Made by a program: the position numbers and the translations under genes
Assembly (NCBI GenBank): GCA_040222185.1
Contig: JAVKDP010000026.1
Span: 124,001 to 188,000 of the forward strand
Direction: 5' to 3'
Length of the DNA stretch: 64,000 nt
Source of the DNA: JAVKDP01 sp040222185
GTDB taxonomy: Bacteria > Bacteroidota > Rhodothermia > Balneolales > Balneolaceae
Shown here: piece after piece, positions 26,646 to 35,633 of the stretch
Numbering within the stretch: the stretch's first letter is position 1
Layout of the letters: each line of letters begins with the position of its first letter
The notes under the pieces: generated by a model
Told to the model about the DNA's origin: nothing
Database searches by the model: none
Seen by the model: only the letters and a program-made list of their open reading frames with translations

Positions 26646-28106
26646 TTAAGCTTCAGCTACTTCCTTAACATCTTTCAGCATTCTGAATTTAATCTTGAAC
26701 ACCGCAAAGATAACAGTCATAAACGGGCTGATCATGTTAAAGAAGGCGAATGGGAAGTAGGCAAATGTACTCACCCCTAAAACGTTTGAATGGAATGCTC
26801 CACATGTATTCCACGGAATTAATGCTGAAGTAACGGTACCTGAGTCTTCAAGCGTTCGGCTAAGATTCTCAGGAGCCAGGCCTTTGTCCTTGTAAATGTC
26901 TGCATACATACGCCCTGGCACCACAATGGCTAAATATTGATCAGAAGCGGTGATATTAAAGAAGATACATGTTCCTGCAGTGGTAGCTACAAGTGCACCC
27001 GCAGAGTTAATTCCACTAATAACGCCTTCAGCAATCCTCTTCAGCATCCCGCTTCTTTCCATTACGCCACCAAAAATCATTGCAGAAAGAATTAACCATA
27101 CGGTGCCCAGCATTCCATACATGCCACTTGATGAGAGTAGTTCATCAACAATACCATTTCCAGTGATTATGTTAACATCGCCGTACATGGAAGTCATGAT
27201 CCCAACAAAACCTTTCTCCCAGGTTCCTTCACCAAACTGTGCAACTTCCTGAACAAGTCCCGGCTGAAAGATTAATGCAAAAATAGCACCTAACAATGCT
27301 CCTATAGTTATCGCGGGGATCGCGGGCATCTTTTTCATGATCAGAACAACCATAATAATCGGTACTAAAAATAAGAACGGGTTAATATCAAACTTACTGG
27401 AAATAGCATCCAGGATTACCTGCGTCTCTACGATTTCAGCACTTCCACCGTTCATAAAACCGAGGATCAGGAAGATCACCAGTGAAATAGAAATAGATGG
27501 TACCGTAGTAAAGGCCATATATCTTATGTGAGTAAATAAATCAGTTCCAGCCATTGCAGGAGCAAGGTTTGTAGTATCAGAAAGAGGAGACATTTTATCA
27601 CCAAAATAAGCGCCAGAAATAATGGCTCCGGCAATCATACCAACAGGTAAACCCAATGCTTTTCCAATTCCCACAAGTGCAATACCTACCGTAGCAGAAG
27701 TAGTCCACGAAGATCCTGTTGCAATAGATACTATTGAGCAAACAATACAGGCTGCAAACAAAAAGATAGTGGGGTTCAGAATCTGGAGCCCGTAATAGAT
27801 CATTGCAGGTACAATGCCACTCAATAACCAGGTACCAGCCAGGGTTCCGATAAGAAGCAGTATAATCATTGAAGCCATGGCAGAACTGATACTATCTACA
27901 ATCCCTTGCCTGATTTCTTTCCATTTGATTCCGAGTGTTAATGCTACCAATGATGCAATTCCAGCCGAGAGCATCAATATGATTTGATTTGAACCATCAA
28001 GAGAAGCGTCACCAAAAATTCGAACATTTATGAATAAGACAGCGATGAGAAAAATGATGGGAATGAAAGACTGTAATAGTGTCGGCTTGTCGTATTTATA
28101 AGTCAT
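26646..28106 (-). CDS. nhaC: Na+/H+ antiporter, NhaC family
   Basis: A 486-residue inner-membrane protein with about 11-12 helices. GALVATTAGTCIFFNITASDQYLAI and GAIISGAYFGDKMSPLSDTTNLAPAMAGTDLFTHI are the characteristic NhaC segments (charged residues within helices that bind Na+). Exchanges cytoplasmic Na+ for H+. A convergent hairpin, AGCTGAA / TTCAGCT (26633-26658), spans the stops of gltX and this gene and might act as a terminator for either. Divalent or other substrates (malate/lactate as in MleN) cannot be excluded. Confidence 0.88.
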   Translation of the reverse strand: MTYKYDKPTLLQSFIPIIFLIAVLFINVRIFGDASLDGSNQIILMLSAGIASLVALTLGIKWKEIRQGIVDSISSAMASMIILLLIGTLAGTWLLSGIVPAMIYYGLQILNPTIFLFAACIVCSIVSIATGSSWTTSATVGIALVGIGKALGLPVGMIAGAIISGAYFGDKMSPLSDTTNLAPAMAGTDLFTHIRYMAFTTVPSISISLVIFLILGFMNGGSAEIVETQVILDAISSKFDINPFLFLVPIIMVVLIMKKMPAIPAITIGALLGAIFALIFQPGLVQEVAQFGEGTWEKGFVGIMTSMYGDVNIITGNGIVDELLSSSGMYGMLGTVWLILSAMIFGGVMERSGMLKRIAEGVISGINSAGALVATTAGTCIFFNITASDQYLAIVVPGRMYADIYKDKGLAPENLSRTLEDSGTVTSALIPWNTCGAFHSNVLGVSTFAYFPFAFFNMISPFMTVIFAVFKIKFRMLKDVKEVAEA

Positions 28107-28158
28107 TACTGAGTATCGTTATCTATGGTGTTCGAAAAGATAGAATAAACACTGTTTT

Positions 28159-28932
28159 TTAACTAAAAACCAGTTCAAAAGCATTCTCTTCAATTATCTT
28201 GCTTGTTTGGGTATCGTATCGGCGTTCTATAAACTCTGCTTTTCCATGATGATCAATTAAGAGTAAAGTAGAGCATAGGGTTCCATAATTTTCGGTTTTT
28301 ATGAAAACAGAAGAAATGGCTTTTTCCCATTCATATGGAATTCCGGTACTAGGCAGATTTTCGTCAGGAGCTTTAGCATCATTTTTTAAAAGCCTGAACA
28401 AGTCTTCAGTATCAATATCTTTGTTTAGAGTTGCCTGTTTTAAATCCTCTTTTGCAGCATTAAGCTTTGGCCAGGAAGTATCAAGTAATGCATTACTAAC
28501 TCCATGAATCCCAGGAGGTATTTTTGAAACCATGTCGTTTTCGTTCGAGAAGTGAAGAATATCAGAGCCTTTCCCAAGGAGTATGTTGAAGCCATTATAG
28601 GAATTGGAATGTAGTTTTATCTTTTCGATATATGAATCTGCATCAAGGTCACTCTTAAGGTATTCCAGTACCAAATCACCTCTTGAAGGAGCATTTTCTT
28701 TGATATTCTTTGGATCACGATAATTGGTAAGTGCGGCCCATTTACCATTCTTATTAATCCCCATCCAGGTTCCTCCTGCTTCCAGGTCTTTCCCCGCAAG
28801 TATATTCGGAAACCTCTCTTTCTCCCAAAATTGAGCTTTTCTTGTAGGACGATTATAAAACTCATCTCTATTTGCAGCTAAAATCACTTTGTATTTAGGG
28901 TTTTCATCAACAGAAAAGGCGATTAAGCACAT
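28159..28932 (-). CDS. NRDE family protein (TANGO2-like)
   Basis: A 257-residue cytoplasmic protein beginning MCLIAF and carrying the name-giving NRDE motif in VILAANRDEFYNRPT (about residues 19-24). This is a member of the Ntn-hydrolase-like fold with Cys2 as the likely nucleophile. Other conserved parts are GGTWMGINKNGKWAALTNYRDP and NYGTLCSTLLLID. Function in bacteria is unknown (the animal TANGO2 homologue affects lipid/heme handling). Probably in one transcript with nhaC, 52 bases downstream. Confidence 0.9.
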   Translation of the reverse strand: MCLIAFSVDENPKYKVILAANRDEFYNRPTRKAQFWEKERFPNILAGKDLEAGGTWMGINKNGKWAALTNYRDPKNIKENAPSRGDLVLEYLKSDLDADSYIEKIKLHSNSYNGFNILLGKGSDILHFSNENDMVSKIPPGIHGVSNALLDTSWPKLNAAKEDLKQATLNKDIDTEDLFRLLKNDAKAPDENLPSTGIPYEWEKAISSVFIKTENYGTLCSTLLLIDHHGKAEFIERRYDTQTSKIIEENAFELVFS

Positions 28933-29021
28933 ATAGGAATCGTAAAATATTTGGTTTTATAAATCGCCTGAATCTAAGCATATTCCTGCAACCTATTCAC
29001 GCATTTCCGTATGTAGTTTTT

Positions 29022-31574
29022 ATGTTTGCAATACACGATCAACGCTTTAGGGACATACTTCTTTTAGCATTAGGGTTTTTTGGGGCACTCTGGTTCTTCT
29101 TCGACTTGGCTAATCACCATCCGCTTAGCTCGGTAGATATTTCGCTAAGTGAAGAAGGCGCTACACAAAAAGCAGACTCTGTATTTCTAAGTTGGGAATT
29201 TCAGCCTCTTGAGCTAAAGAAAAGGGCACGTGTTGTTACTTATTCTGACATGATCGACTACTTACAAGAAGAGTATGGCAGGAAAGAGTTCCTGAGAAGT
29301 ATGAAGAATTCGTCAGAGTCAGTATTACCCTTGTATAGTTGGTCGGTTGATGAATTTGAGATTAAGGAAAATGAAAGGCAGCAGGCCTTCAGGTTCAGAT
29401 TAAGTGAAAAAGGAGAATTTATTGATTTTAGGGCAAGTGATGAGCTTATAAGAGAACAAACCCCATTCAACCGGAAAGCAATTAGGTATGCGGCAGGAAG
29501 AATGAGAGATATTTCAAAAGAGGTCGAAGATTCTGTGATTTCCGAATTGGTTAACTACCAGCATTTAAGAACAGAAGCATCAGCTTTTTTTAGGATGAAC
29601 CTTGGTGCTGGATCTGAAAATCATAATAATTATATCTGGAAAGGGATTGACTATTATGTTAACCAGAGTTACTGGAGTCGTTTTTCATTCAGTAAAGATT
29701 CTTTGAGTTTTAACGATGATGGTTTTGTGCGTTATGCAACGGCTTATCTTACATCTACTGATACCGTAATGGGTATTGTGCCAAAACTGGAAATAGAGCT
29801 CTTACCAGCAGGTGTAGTACGGAGTTTTAGTGTAGATATGGGAAATGGGGTTGTGAAAGATGTGACCACCTCAAACCTAAAAAGAAATCTCATTATGGGA
29901 GTCGTTTTGAGTTTCATTGTTTGGGTTCTGATCTCTTTCTATCTCAGGATCAAAGCCAGGGCTTTAGATACACGACCAGCTCTCGTAGTGGCTATTATAA
30001 GTGGGTTTCTTATACCGGTTCTTATGGTATTGGAGTTCTCTAGGAATTTTGGGCTCGACTTTGAAACTTTTGAACTTTCAGCACTATTTAGTCAAATATT
30101 AGGGTTTGGAGTTTTTGGAGCTATTACAGCGACTTCCTTTTTTGTGGCTACCGCTGTTAGTGATTCTGTAACCCGACAATACTGGCCTGAGAAACTCAAA
30201 ACCTGGGACTTAGTGCGTCGTGGGATGTTTAAGAACAAACCCATTGGGTGGGCCATCATCAGGGCTATTTCCATAGGTAGCATCATTGCCGGGCTATTCT
30301 CGATTTTGATAAACTTATTCCCAACTATTTATATCAGTGGTGGAGCATGGTTCCTCGAAGGGATGTTTGTAATGGCGCCGGTAGCAAACATAATCATGAC
30401 GCTTTTGATAGGAGTAGGATTCGTAGTGGTCTCATTCCTGATTATCGGGAATCAATTCTATGCTATTACATCAAAAAAATGGGGGATTCCAATTATAAGC
30501 GGGTTTTTGTTTGCGCTATTTGACCCTCTATTAATAGTTATGCAACCAGTTCTCCTGGAAGCTCTTTTTAACTTTATGCTGGGGTTAACGATTGGATTCT
30601 TTTACATCCGTTATGATTTTGTGACCGTAGCACTCGGGTTTTTCATTTTCCTGAACTTTCTCTCAACTTCGAATGGCTGGTTGGTTTCCAACTCTCCGGA
30701 TGAATCCATTTTCTTAGGCTTTATAGTAACGATGATCCTTCTTTCTGGAGTAGGTCTGTTTTTCTTATTAAAAGGAGATGATACTGATAGTCTTCCGGAG
30801 TATATACCTGACTATATTGAAGACCTGGCGAAAGAACAGCGGGTTAAACAAGAGCTTGATATTGCCAGAACAGTTCAGAAAACGTTTTTACCCAATCGAA
30901 CTCCGAAAATACCTGGTTTTGATACTGCAGCTATGTGTGAACCCGCCCAGGAAACAGGAGGAGATTACTATGATATTATCTCTCTGGATGATGACCGTGC
31001 AGCAATAGCTATTGGAGATGTAAGCGGTAAAGGAATACAAGCTGCTTTCTACATGACCTTTGCAAAAGGTGTAATACATAGCCTTTGTTCTATTTTTCCG
31101 TCCCCGAAGACCATGCTGTACCGTGTAAATAAATTATTTAATGAGAATGCTACCCGGGGCACCTTCATTTCAATGATTTATGGCGTACTTGATGCCAAGA
31201 AAAATACATTCACATATCTGCGAGCAGGGCACAACCCGATTTTATACAAAAAAGCCAATGGTGAAATGGAATGGCAACAACCAAGAGGAGTAGCTATCGG
31301 CATGTGCAAGGGAGAAGCTTTTAATAAGGTAATGGAAGAATATACTGTTGAACTCTCAAAAGGAGATGTTTTAGTACTCTATACAGATGGAATTACAGAG
31401 GCTCTAAATGAGAAAGAAGAGTTCTACGATGAGAAAAGGCTTTATAAATTGATAAAAAGAGAAAAAACTACCTCTGCAAAAGAACTTCGCGATTTAATTA
31501 TCGAAGATGTTCGTACCTTTGTGGGAGATGCTCTCCAATATGATGACATGACTCTCGTTGTGATAAAAGCATAA
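29022..31574 (+). CDS. Membrane sensor with PP2C/SpoIIE-type Ser/Thr phosphatase domain
   Basis: An 850-residue protein. One N-terminal helix (about 10-27) precedes an extracytoplasmic domain of about 260 residues without a recognised fold, then about eight membrane helices (290-585). A cytoplasmic PP2C-SpoIIE phosphatase domain follows (about 620-850) with ETGGDYYD, GDVSGKGIQAAF, RAGHNP, LYTDGITEA and YDDMTLVVIKA, which give the metal-binding aspartates. It would dephosphorylate an anti-sigma-factor-antagonist type protein; no such partner is in the window. Activation by the outer domain is inferred. The thioredoxin-like gene starts 21 bases downstream. Confidence 0.85.
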   Translation: MFAIHDQRFRDILLLALGFFGALWFFFDLANHHPLSSVDISLSEEGATQKADSVFLSWEFQPLELKKRARVVTYSDMIDYLQEEYGRKEFLRSMKNSSESVLPLYSWSVDEFEIKENERQQAFRFRLSEKGEFIDFRASDELIREQTPFNRKAIRYAAGRMRDISKEVEDSVISELVNYQHLRTEASAFFRMNLGAGSENHNNYIWKGIDYYVNQSYWSRFSFSKDSLSFNDDGFVRYATAYLTSTDTVMGIVPKLEIELLPAGVVRSFSVDMGNGVVKDVTTSNLKRNLIMGVVLSFIVWVLISFYLRIKARALDTRPALVVAIISGFLIPVLMVLEFSRNFGLDFETFELSALFSQILGFGVFGAITATSFFVATAVSDSVTRQYWPEKLKTWDLVRRGMFKNKPIGWAIIRAISIGSIIAGLFSILINLFPTIYISGGAWFLEGMFVMAPVANIIMTLLIGVGFVVVSFLIIGNQFYAITSKKWGIPIISGFLFALFDPLLIVMQPVLLEALFNFMLGLTIGFFYIRYDFVTVALGFFIFLNFLSTSNGWLVSNSPDESIFLGFIVTMILLSGVGLFFLLKGDDTDSLPEYIPDYIEDLAKEQRVKQELDIARTVQKTFLPNRTPKIPGFDTAAMCEPAQETGGDYYDIISLDDDRAAIAIGDVSGKGIQAAFYMTFAKGVIHSLCSIFPSPKTMLYRVNKLFNENATRGTFISMIYGVLDAKKNTFTYLRAGHNPILYKKANGEMEWQQPRGVAIGMCKGEAFNKVMEEYTVELSKGDVLVLYTDGITEALNEKEEFYDEKRLYKLIKREKTTSAKELRDLIIEDVRTFVGDALQYDDMTLVVIKA

Positions 31575-31595
31575 CTTTAGGTAATCAGACTATTT

Positions 31596-32105
31596 ATGAA
31601 ATTTCGAAGCGCACTTTTAATAAGTACGATATTATTACTCAGTAGTACTTTATCATTTGCCCAGGATCAAGCGGATTTTAACTCAGGCTTTGAATGGGTT
31701 ACTCTTGCTGATGCGCAAGTACAGGCAAAAGAATCAGGTAAGAAGATTTTATTATTCGGTTTTGCGGAATGGTGCACCTACTGTCTTAAAACCCGAAAAG
31801 AGACGTTCCCGGATTCAACCGTGTTGGCATCTATTTCAAATTACTATATACCGGTTCAGTTAGACGGAGAATCTGACACTGAAATTGAATTTAACGGGCA
31901 GACTTTAAAAGAAAATGAGCTAGCCAGGTACCTCAGGCTGACCTCATTTCCAACACACTACTTTATCGATTCTGAAGGTGAGATACTTGGTGCTCAACCA
32001 GGGTTCATAGAACCAGATATTTATACGCCATTATTAGATTTTGTAGGAACAGACTCTCACAAAAAAATGAGTTTCGAGGAGTTTTTTGAAAAAGGAGGAT
32101 ACTGA
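31596..32105 (+). CDS. Exported thioredoxin-fold protein (CTYC)
   Basis: A 169-residue protein with a signal peptide ending SFAQ (about residue 22). The thioredoxin-like active site is AEWCTYCLKTRKETF (CxxC, about residues 60-63), followed by QLDGESDTEIEFNG and a cis-Pro-like SFPTHYFIDSEG. Likely a periplasmic thiol-disulfide reductase. Its C-terminal codons overlap the alternative TTG start of the DtxR gene. A close relative with the same CTYC core is at 35169-35633; both flank the TonB receptor. Confidence 0.85.
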   Translation: MKFRSALLISTILLLSSTLSFAQDQADFNSGFEWVTLADAQVQAKESGKKILLFGFAEWCTYCLKTRKETFPDSTVLASISNYYIPVQLDGESDTEIEFNGQTLKENELARYLRLTSFPTHYFIDSEGEILGAQPGFIEPDIYTPLLDFVGTDSHKKMSFEEFFEKGGY

Positions 32106-32127
32106 GTCTAAAATCAGTAAAGTTGAA

Positions 32128-32787
32128 ATGGGGCTAAGTCAATCCATAGAAGATTATCTGAAAGCGATATATATCCTTGAGACAGAAGGTGAAGGGGCGA
32201 GTACCACCAATATTGCTGAAACGTTGAGTGTATCATCTGCTTCGGTAACCAATATGTTGAAGCGGCTCTCAAAAATGAACCTGATTGAGCATAAGTCATA
32301 CAAAGGAGCGCAACTCACCGAATCCGGGAAGAAAATAGCACTCGAAATACTTCGTCATCACAGGTTATTAGAACTCTATCTCAAAGAAATTATGGGTTAT
32401 TCCTGGGATGAAGTCCATGAAGAAGCCGAAAAATTAGAGCATCATATCTCAGAGCAATTTGAGGATAAGATCGCTGAATTGCTTGATCATCCAACACACG
32501 ATCCTCACGGTGACCCGATACCAACTAAAGATGGAGTAGTTCCTGAAATGGCATCTCTATCAGTTTGTGATGCAGAACTGGAAACCTCATACATCGTTGG
32601 CAGAGTAAAAGACCAGGACCCTGAACTCCTCAGGTACCTCGAGAAAACAGGAGTAATTCCTGGTGTTAAACTAACCATTCTTGAAAAGGCCCCATTCGAA
32701 GGCCCGGTTAAAGTGCTTCTTGAAGAAAAGGAAGAAACCCTGGGTTACGCTATAGCAAGGCATATTTTCCTGGTTAATAACGACTAG
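32128..32787 (+). CDS. DtxR/MntR-family metal-dependent transcriptional repressor
   Basis: A 219-residue regulator. I take ATG 32128 (MGLSQSIEDYLKAIYIL), the family start; TTG 32086 would add 14 residues that overlap the previous gene. Residues 1-65 are a winged helix-turn-helix (TTNIAETLSVSSASVTNMLKRL). Residues 70-140 form the metal-binding/dimerisation domain with HHRLLE, a EAEKLEHH segment and HPTHDPHGDPIP. A C-terminal FeoA/SH3-like domain follows. With Fe2+ or Mn2+ it should bind DNA and repress metal uptake genes. The 38-bp palindrome 48 bases after its stop, in front of the TonB receptor, is the obvious candidate site. Confidence 0.9.
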   Translation: MGLSQSIEDYLKAIYILETEGEGASTTNIAETLSVSSASVTNMLKRLSKMNLIEHKSYKGAQLTESGKKIALEILRHHRLLELYLKEIMGYSWDEVHEEAEKLEHHISEQFEDKIAELLDHPTHDPHGDPIPTKDGVVPEMASLSVCDAELETSYIVGRVKDQDPELLRYLEKTGVIPGVKLTILEKAPFEGPVKVLLEEKEETLGYAIARHIFLVNND

Positions 32788-32834
32788 GATTAAAGCTCAA
32801 GATTAGTTCAATAAAAAGCTTTCTATTTCTTTAA

Positions 32835-32872
32835 CTAATTAATAATTTAGTCTTGGCTAAAAAATTAATTAG
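32835..32872 (+). promoter_or_regulatory. 38-bp palindrome, likely DtxR-family operator
   Basis: The arms CTAATTAATAATTTAG and CTAAAAAATTAATTAG flank TCTTGG; 14 of 16 arm positions pair. The core TTTAG N6 CTAAA resembles DtxR/MntR operators. It ends 5 bases before the TonB receptor ATG (32878), where a bound repressor would block transcription or translation start. Confidence 0.65.
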
Positions 32873-32877
32873 ACGTC

Positions 32878-35172
32878 ATGAGAAATTTATTCATAATACT
32901 GTTTTTATTTGTCTTATCCGGATCATTGAATGCGCAACTAAGTTCGATTACAGGCACCATCACGCACGAAAAAGACGCTCTTGAATTTGTAAATGTTTAT
33001 TTGGTTGGAGCTGATAAAGGCACAATTTCAGATTCTGATGGACATTTCACTCTTTCGAAAATAAGGCCTGGAGAATATAAACTGAGAGTCTCATACATAG
33101 GGTTTAAAACTGTTGAAAGAGAGATCAAAATAGAATATGGGAAAGACCAGGTATTAAACATCGAATTGGAGGCCTCCGAAATTCAGGGTGAAGAGCTGGT
33201 TGTAACAGGAACACTTAAAGAGATAAGCAGATCAAAAAGTGCGGTACCTGTTGAAGTATTTTCTCCGAAATTTTTCCAGATGAATCCTACTCCATCATTA
33301 TATGATGCCATGCAGAATGTGAATGGAGTTCGTCCACAGCTTAATTGTAATGTATGTAATACAGGAGATATTCATATCAATGGACTCGAAGGCCCTTATA
33401 CCATGATCCTGATTGATGGAATGCCTATAGTTAGCGGACTGTCTACTGTGTATGGTCTTTCAGGTATTCCCAATTCCATGGTAGAGCGGATAGAGATTAT
33501 AAAAGGCCCGGCCTCATCACTATATGGGTCTGAAGCTGTTGGAGGTTTAATAAATGTAATCACGAAAAAACCTTCTACTGCACCTACATTTTTGGCGGAT
33601 GCAATGACTTCATTCTGGGGCGAGCTTAATCTTGATTTGGGTGGAAAGTTCAACCTGAATAATAAAGCCGATGTGCTAACAGGGGTAAACATCTTCAACT
33701 ATAGCAACCCTATTGATAATAACGGGGATAATTTTACGGATGTAACACTTCAAAAAAGAGCGTCATTATTTCAAAAATGGTCGATAAACAGGAAGAGTAA
33801 CAAGCTATTTACCCTTGCGACCCGGTTTTTATATGAAGATCGTTGGGGTGGAGAAATGGACTGGACCAGGGATAACCGTGGAGGAAGTGAGATTTATGGT
33901 GAAAGTATCTATACAACACGCTGGGAGTTAATTGGAAACTATCAGTTACCTACTACTGAGAAATTTCTACTCTCGTTTTCATACAATGATCATCATCAGG
34001 ATTCCTACTATGGTGATATTCCTTATTTCGCAGATCAAAGGATCGCTTTTTCACAATTAACCTGGGACATTGAAAAAGGTAAACACAGTTTACTGGCTGG
34101 TACCGCTTTACGTTACACTTATTATGATGACAATACTCCGGCCACTGCTTCATCTGAGAACATTGAAATAAATAACCCGGATGAGATCTGGCTACCCGGA
34201 ATTTTTCTCCAAAACGATATTTCAGTGAGTGAAGAAACGAATTTACTGTTAGGCCTTAGATATGATTACAATTCAGCTCATGGTAACATCTGGACTCCAA
34301 GAGTAGCCTATAAGCACAGTTTTAATCAAAAGAATATTCTTCGGTTAAATGCAGGAACAGGATTTAGGGTGGTGAATCTCTTTACGGAAGAACATGCTGC
34401 TTTAACAGGTGCCAGAGAAGTGATTATTGCGGAAGAACTTAAACCTGAGCAGAGTTATAACGCGAATATCAACTATGAGCATAAAATCTATGGCAGTTCG
34501 GGAAACTATGTTCGCCTGGACGCTACTGCCTGGTACACATACTTTACTAACCAGATTTTACCAGATTATGAATCCAATTCGAACGAAATAATCTATGATA
34601 ACCTCGATGGCTTTGGAGTAACCCAGGGATTTACTCTAAATGCTGATATCGAATTGAATAGTGGCATAAAGATTATGTTAGGGGGTTCTTTTATTGATGT
34701 ACATACCGTTGAGAAAGATGAGTCTGGTATTTCACAGAGAAATAGACCACTACTTACGGAACGCTGGACAGGAACCTGGGCGGTTTCTCTTCCTGTTTCC
34801 AGGTCAGGTTTAAAGGTAGATTATACAGGTAATCTTTATGGCCCAATGAAACTACCGGTGTTGGGAGAAAATGATCCAAGAGCGAGTGAATCACCGTGGT
34901 GGAGTTTGCAGAATATTCAAATGACATGGAACCCACAGAACAGTGAATTAGAGTTTTATGCAGGTGTAAAAAACCTTCTCAACTTTACACCTCCTTCTAA
35001 TAGTATTTCAAGATCGAATGATCCTTTTGACAGAGGTGTGGTTTTTGATGGAGATGGGAATGCTTTAGCTACTCCAAACAATCCAAATGCCCTGACTTTT
35101 GATCCAAGCTATGTATATGCACCTAATCAGGGGATAAGAGGATTTATAGGCTTCAGATATAACATCAGGTGA
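32878..35172 (+). CDS. TonB-dependent receptor with a CxxC motif in the plug
   Basis: A 764-residue outer-membrane receptor. It has a signal peptide (to about residue 20), a CarboxypepD_reg domain (ITGTITHEKDALEFVNVYLV), a plug and a C-terminal barrel ending GFIGFRYNIR. The plug holds NCNVCNTGDIHINGLEG (about residues 157-173): the CNVC pair is a CxxC unusual in receptors, followed by the normal TMILIDGMPIVSGL and SSLYGSEAVGGLINVITK segments. Similar plugs are known to me from Bacteroidota receptors linked to metal uptake. The DtxR regulator and operator upstream support this. It overlaps the thioredoxin gene downstream by 4 bases. Confidence 0.88.
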   Translation: MRNLFIILFLFVLSGSLNAQLSSITGTITHEKDALEFVNVYLVGADKGTISDSDGHFTLSKIRPGEYKLRVSYIGFKTVEREIKIEYGKDQVLNIELEASEIQGEELVVTGTLKEISRSKSAVPVEVFSPKFFQMNPTPSLYDAMQNVNGVRPQLNCNVCNTGDIHINGLEGPYTMILIDGMPIVSGLSTVYGLSGIPNSMVERIEIIKGPASSLYGSEAVGGLINVITKKPSTAPTFLADAMTSFWGELNLDLGGKFNLNNKADVLTGVNIFNYSNPIDNNGDNFTDVTLQKRASLFQKWSINRKSNKLFTLATRFLYEDRWGGEMDWTRDNRGGSEIYGESIYTTRWELIGNYQLPTTEKFLLSFSYNDHHQDSYYGDIPYFADQRIAFSQLTWDIEKGKHSLLAGTALRYTYYDDNTPATASSENIEINNPDEIWLPGIFLQNDISVSEETNLLLGLRYDYNSAHGNIWTPRVAYKHSFNQKNILRLNAGTGFRVVNLFTEEHAALTGAREVIIAEELKPEQSYNANINYEHKIYGSSGNYVRLDATAWYTYFTNQILPDYESNSNEIIYDNLDGFGVTQGFTLNADIELNSGIKIMLGGSFIDVHTVEKDESGISQRNRPLLTERWTGTWAVSLPVSRSGLKVDYTGNLYGPMKLPVLGENDPRASESPWWSLQNIQMTWNPQNSELEFYAGVKNLLNFTPPSNSISRSNDPFDRGVVFDGDGNALATPNNPNALTFDPSYVYAPNQGIRGFIGFRYNIR

Positions 35173-35633
35173 TGAAGAAACTACTTTCCATATTCCTTTT
35201 ACTATTTATGGTATCCAGCGTGGGAGTATACTCACAAGAGTTGGAGTACACTACTATTGAAGAGCTGTATACCAAAACTGAGAAAAGACCAGCACTAATC
35301 TTTCTGACAGCTGAATGGTGTACTTATTGTGAGAAAATGAAGAATACTTCATTTGAGGAAAAGCAAATAGTACAAGTACTTAACGAGCGTTTCTATTTTG
35401 TAGAATTCGATATCGAGCAGAAAGAGGAGATCAAATTGGGCGATACGGTATTCAGGTACAAACCTACCGGATTGAAAACCGGCACGCATGAGCTTGCAGA
35501 AATAATCGGAACCATAGATGGTGTGCTAAACACTCCAACCATTATACTCCTCAATTCAGATATGGAGATTGTATATCGATATGGTGGATACCTGGATACT
35601 AAACAATTAGAAGTGTTGCTCGAATCTATTTGA
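35169..35633 (+). CDS. Exported thioredoxin-fold protein (CTYC), coupled to the TonB receptor
   Basis: A 154-residue protein with a signal peptide (about 1-22, ending VYSQ). The active site AEWCTYCEKMKNTSF has CxxC near residues 53-56, and the cis-Pro is in NTPTIILLNSD. The start overlaps the receptor stop by 4 bases, so the two are translationally coupled. Paralogous to 31596-32105. Likely keeps the receptor's plug CxxC (or the cargo's thiols) in a given redox state; this is inference. The stop region overlaps the convergent T9SS redoxin by 8 bases. Confidence 0.85.
   Translation: MMKKLLSIFLLLFMVSSVGVYSQELEYTTIEELYTKTEKRPALIFLTAEWCTYCEKMKNTSFEEKQIVQVLNERFYFVEFDIEQKEEIKLGDTVFRYKPTGLKTGTHELAEIIGTIDGVLNTPTIILLNSDMEIVYRYGGYLDTKQLEVLLESI

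Noticed and set aside
32086..32127. TTG 32086 as start of the DtxR regulator, with an AGGAGG nearby
   Set aside because: AGGAGG codes for the end of the thioredoxin gene and is about 30 bases from the likely ATG 32128; the family starts at MGLSQSIEDYLKAIY.
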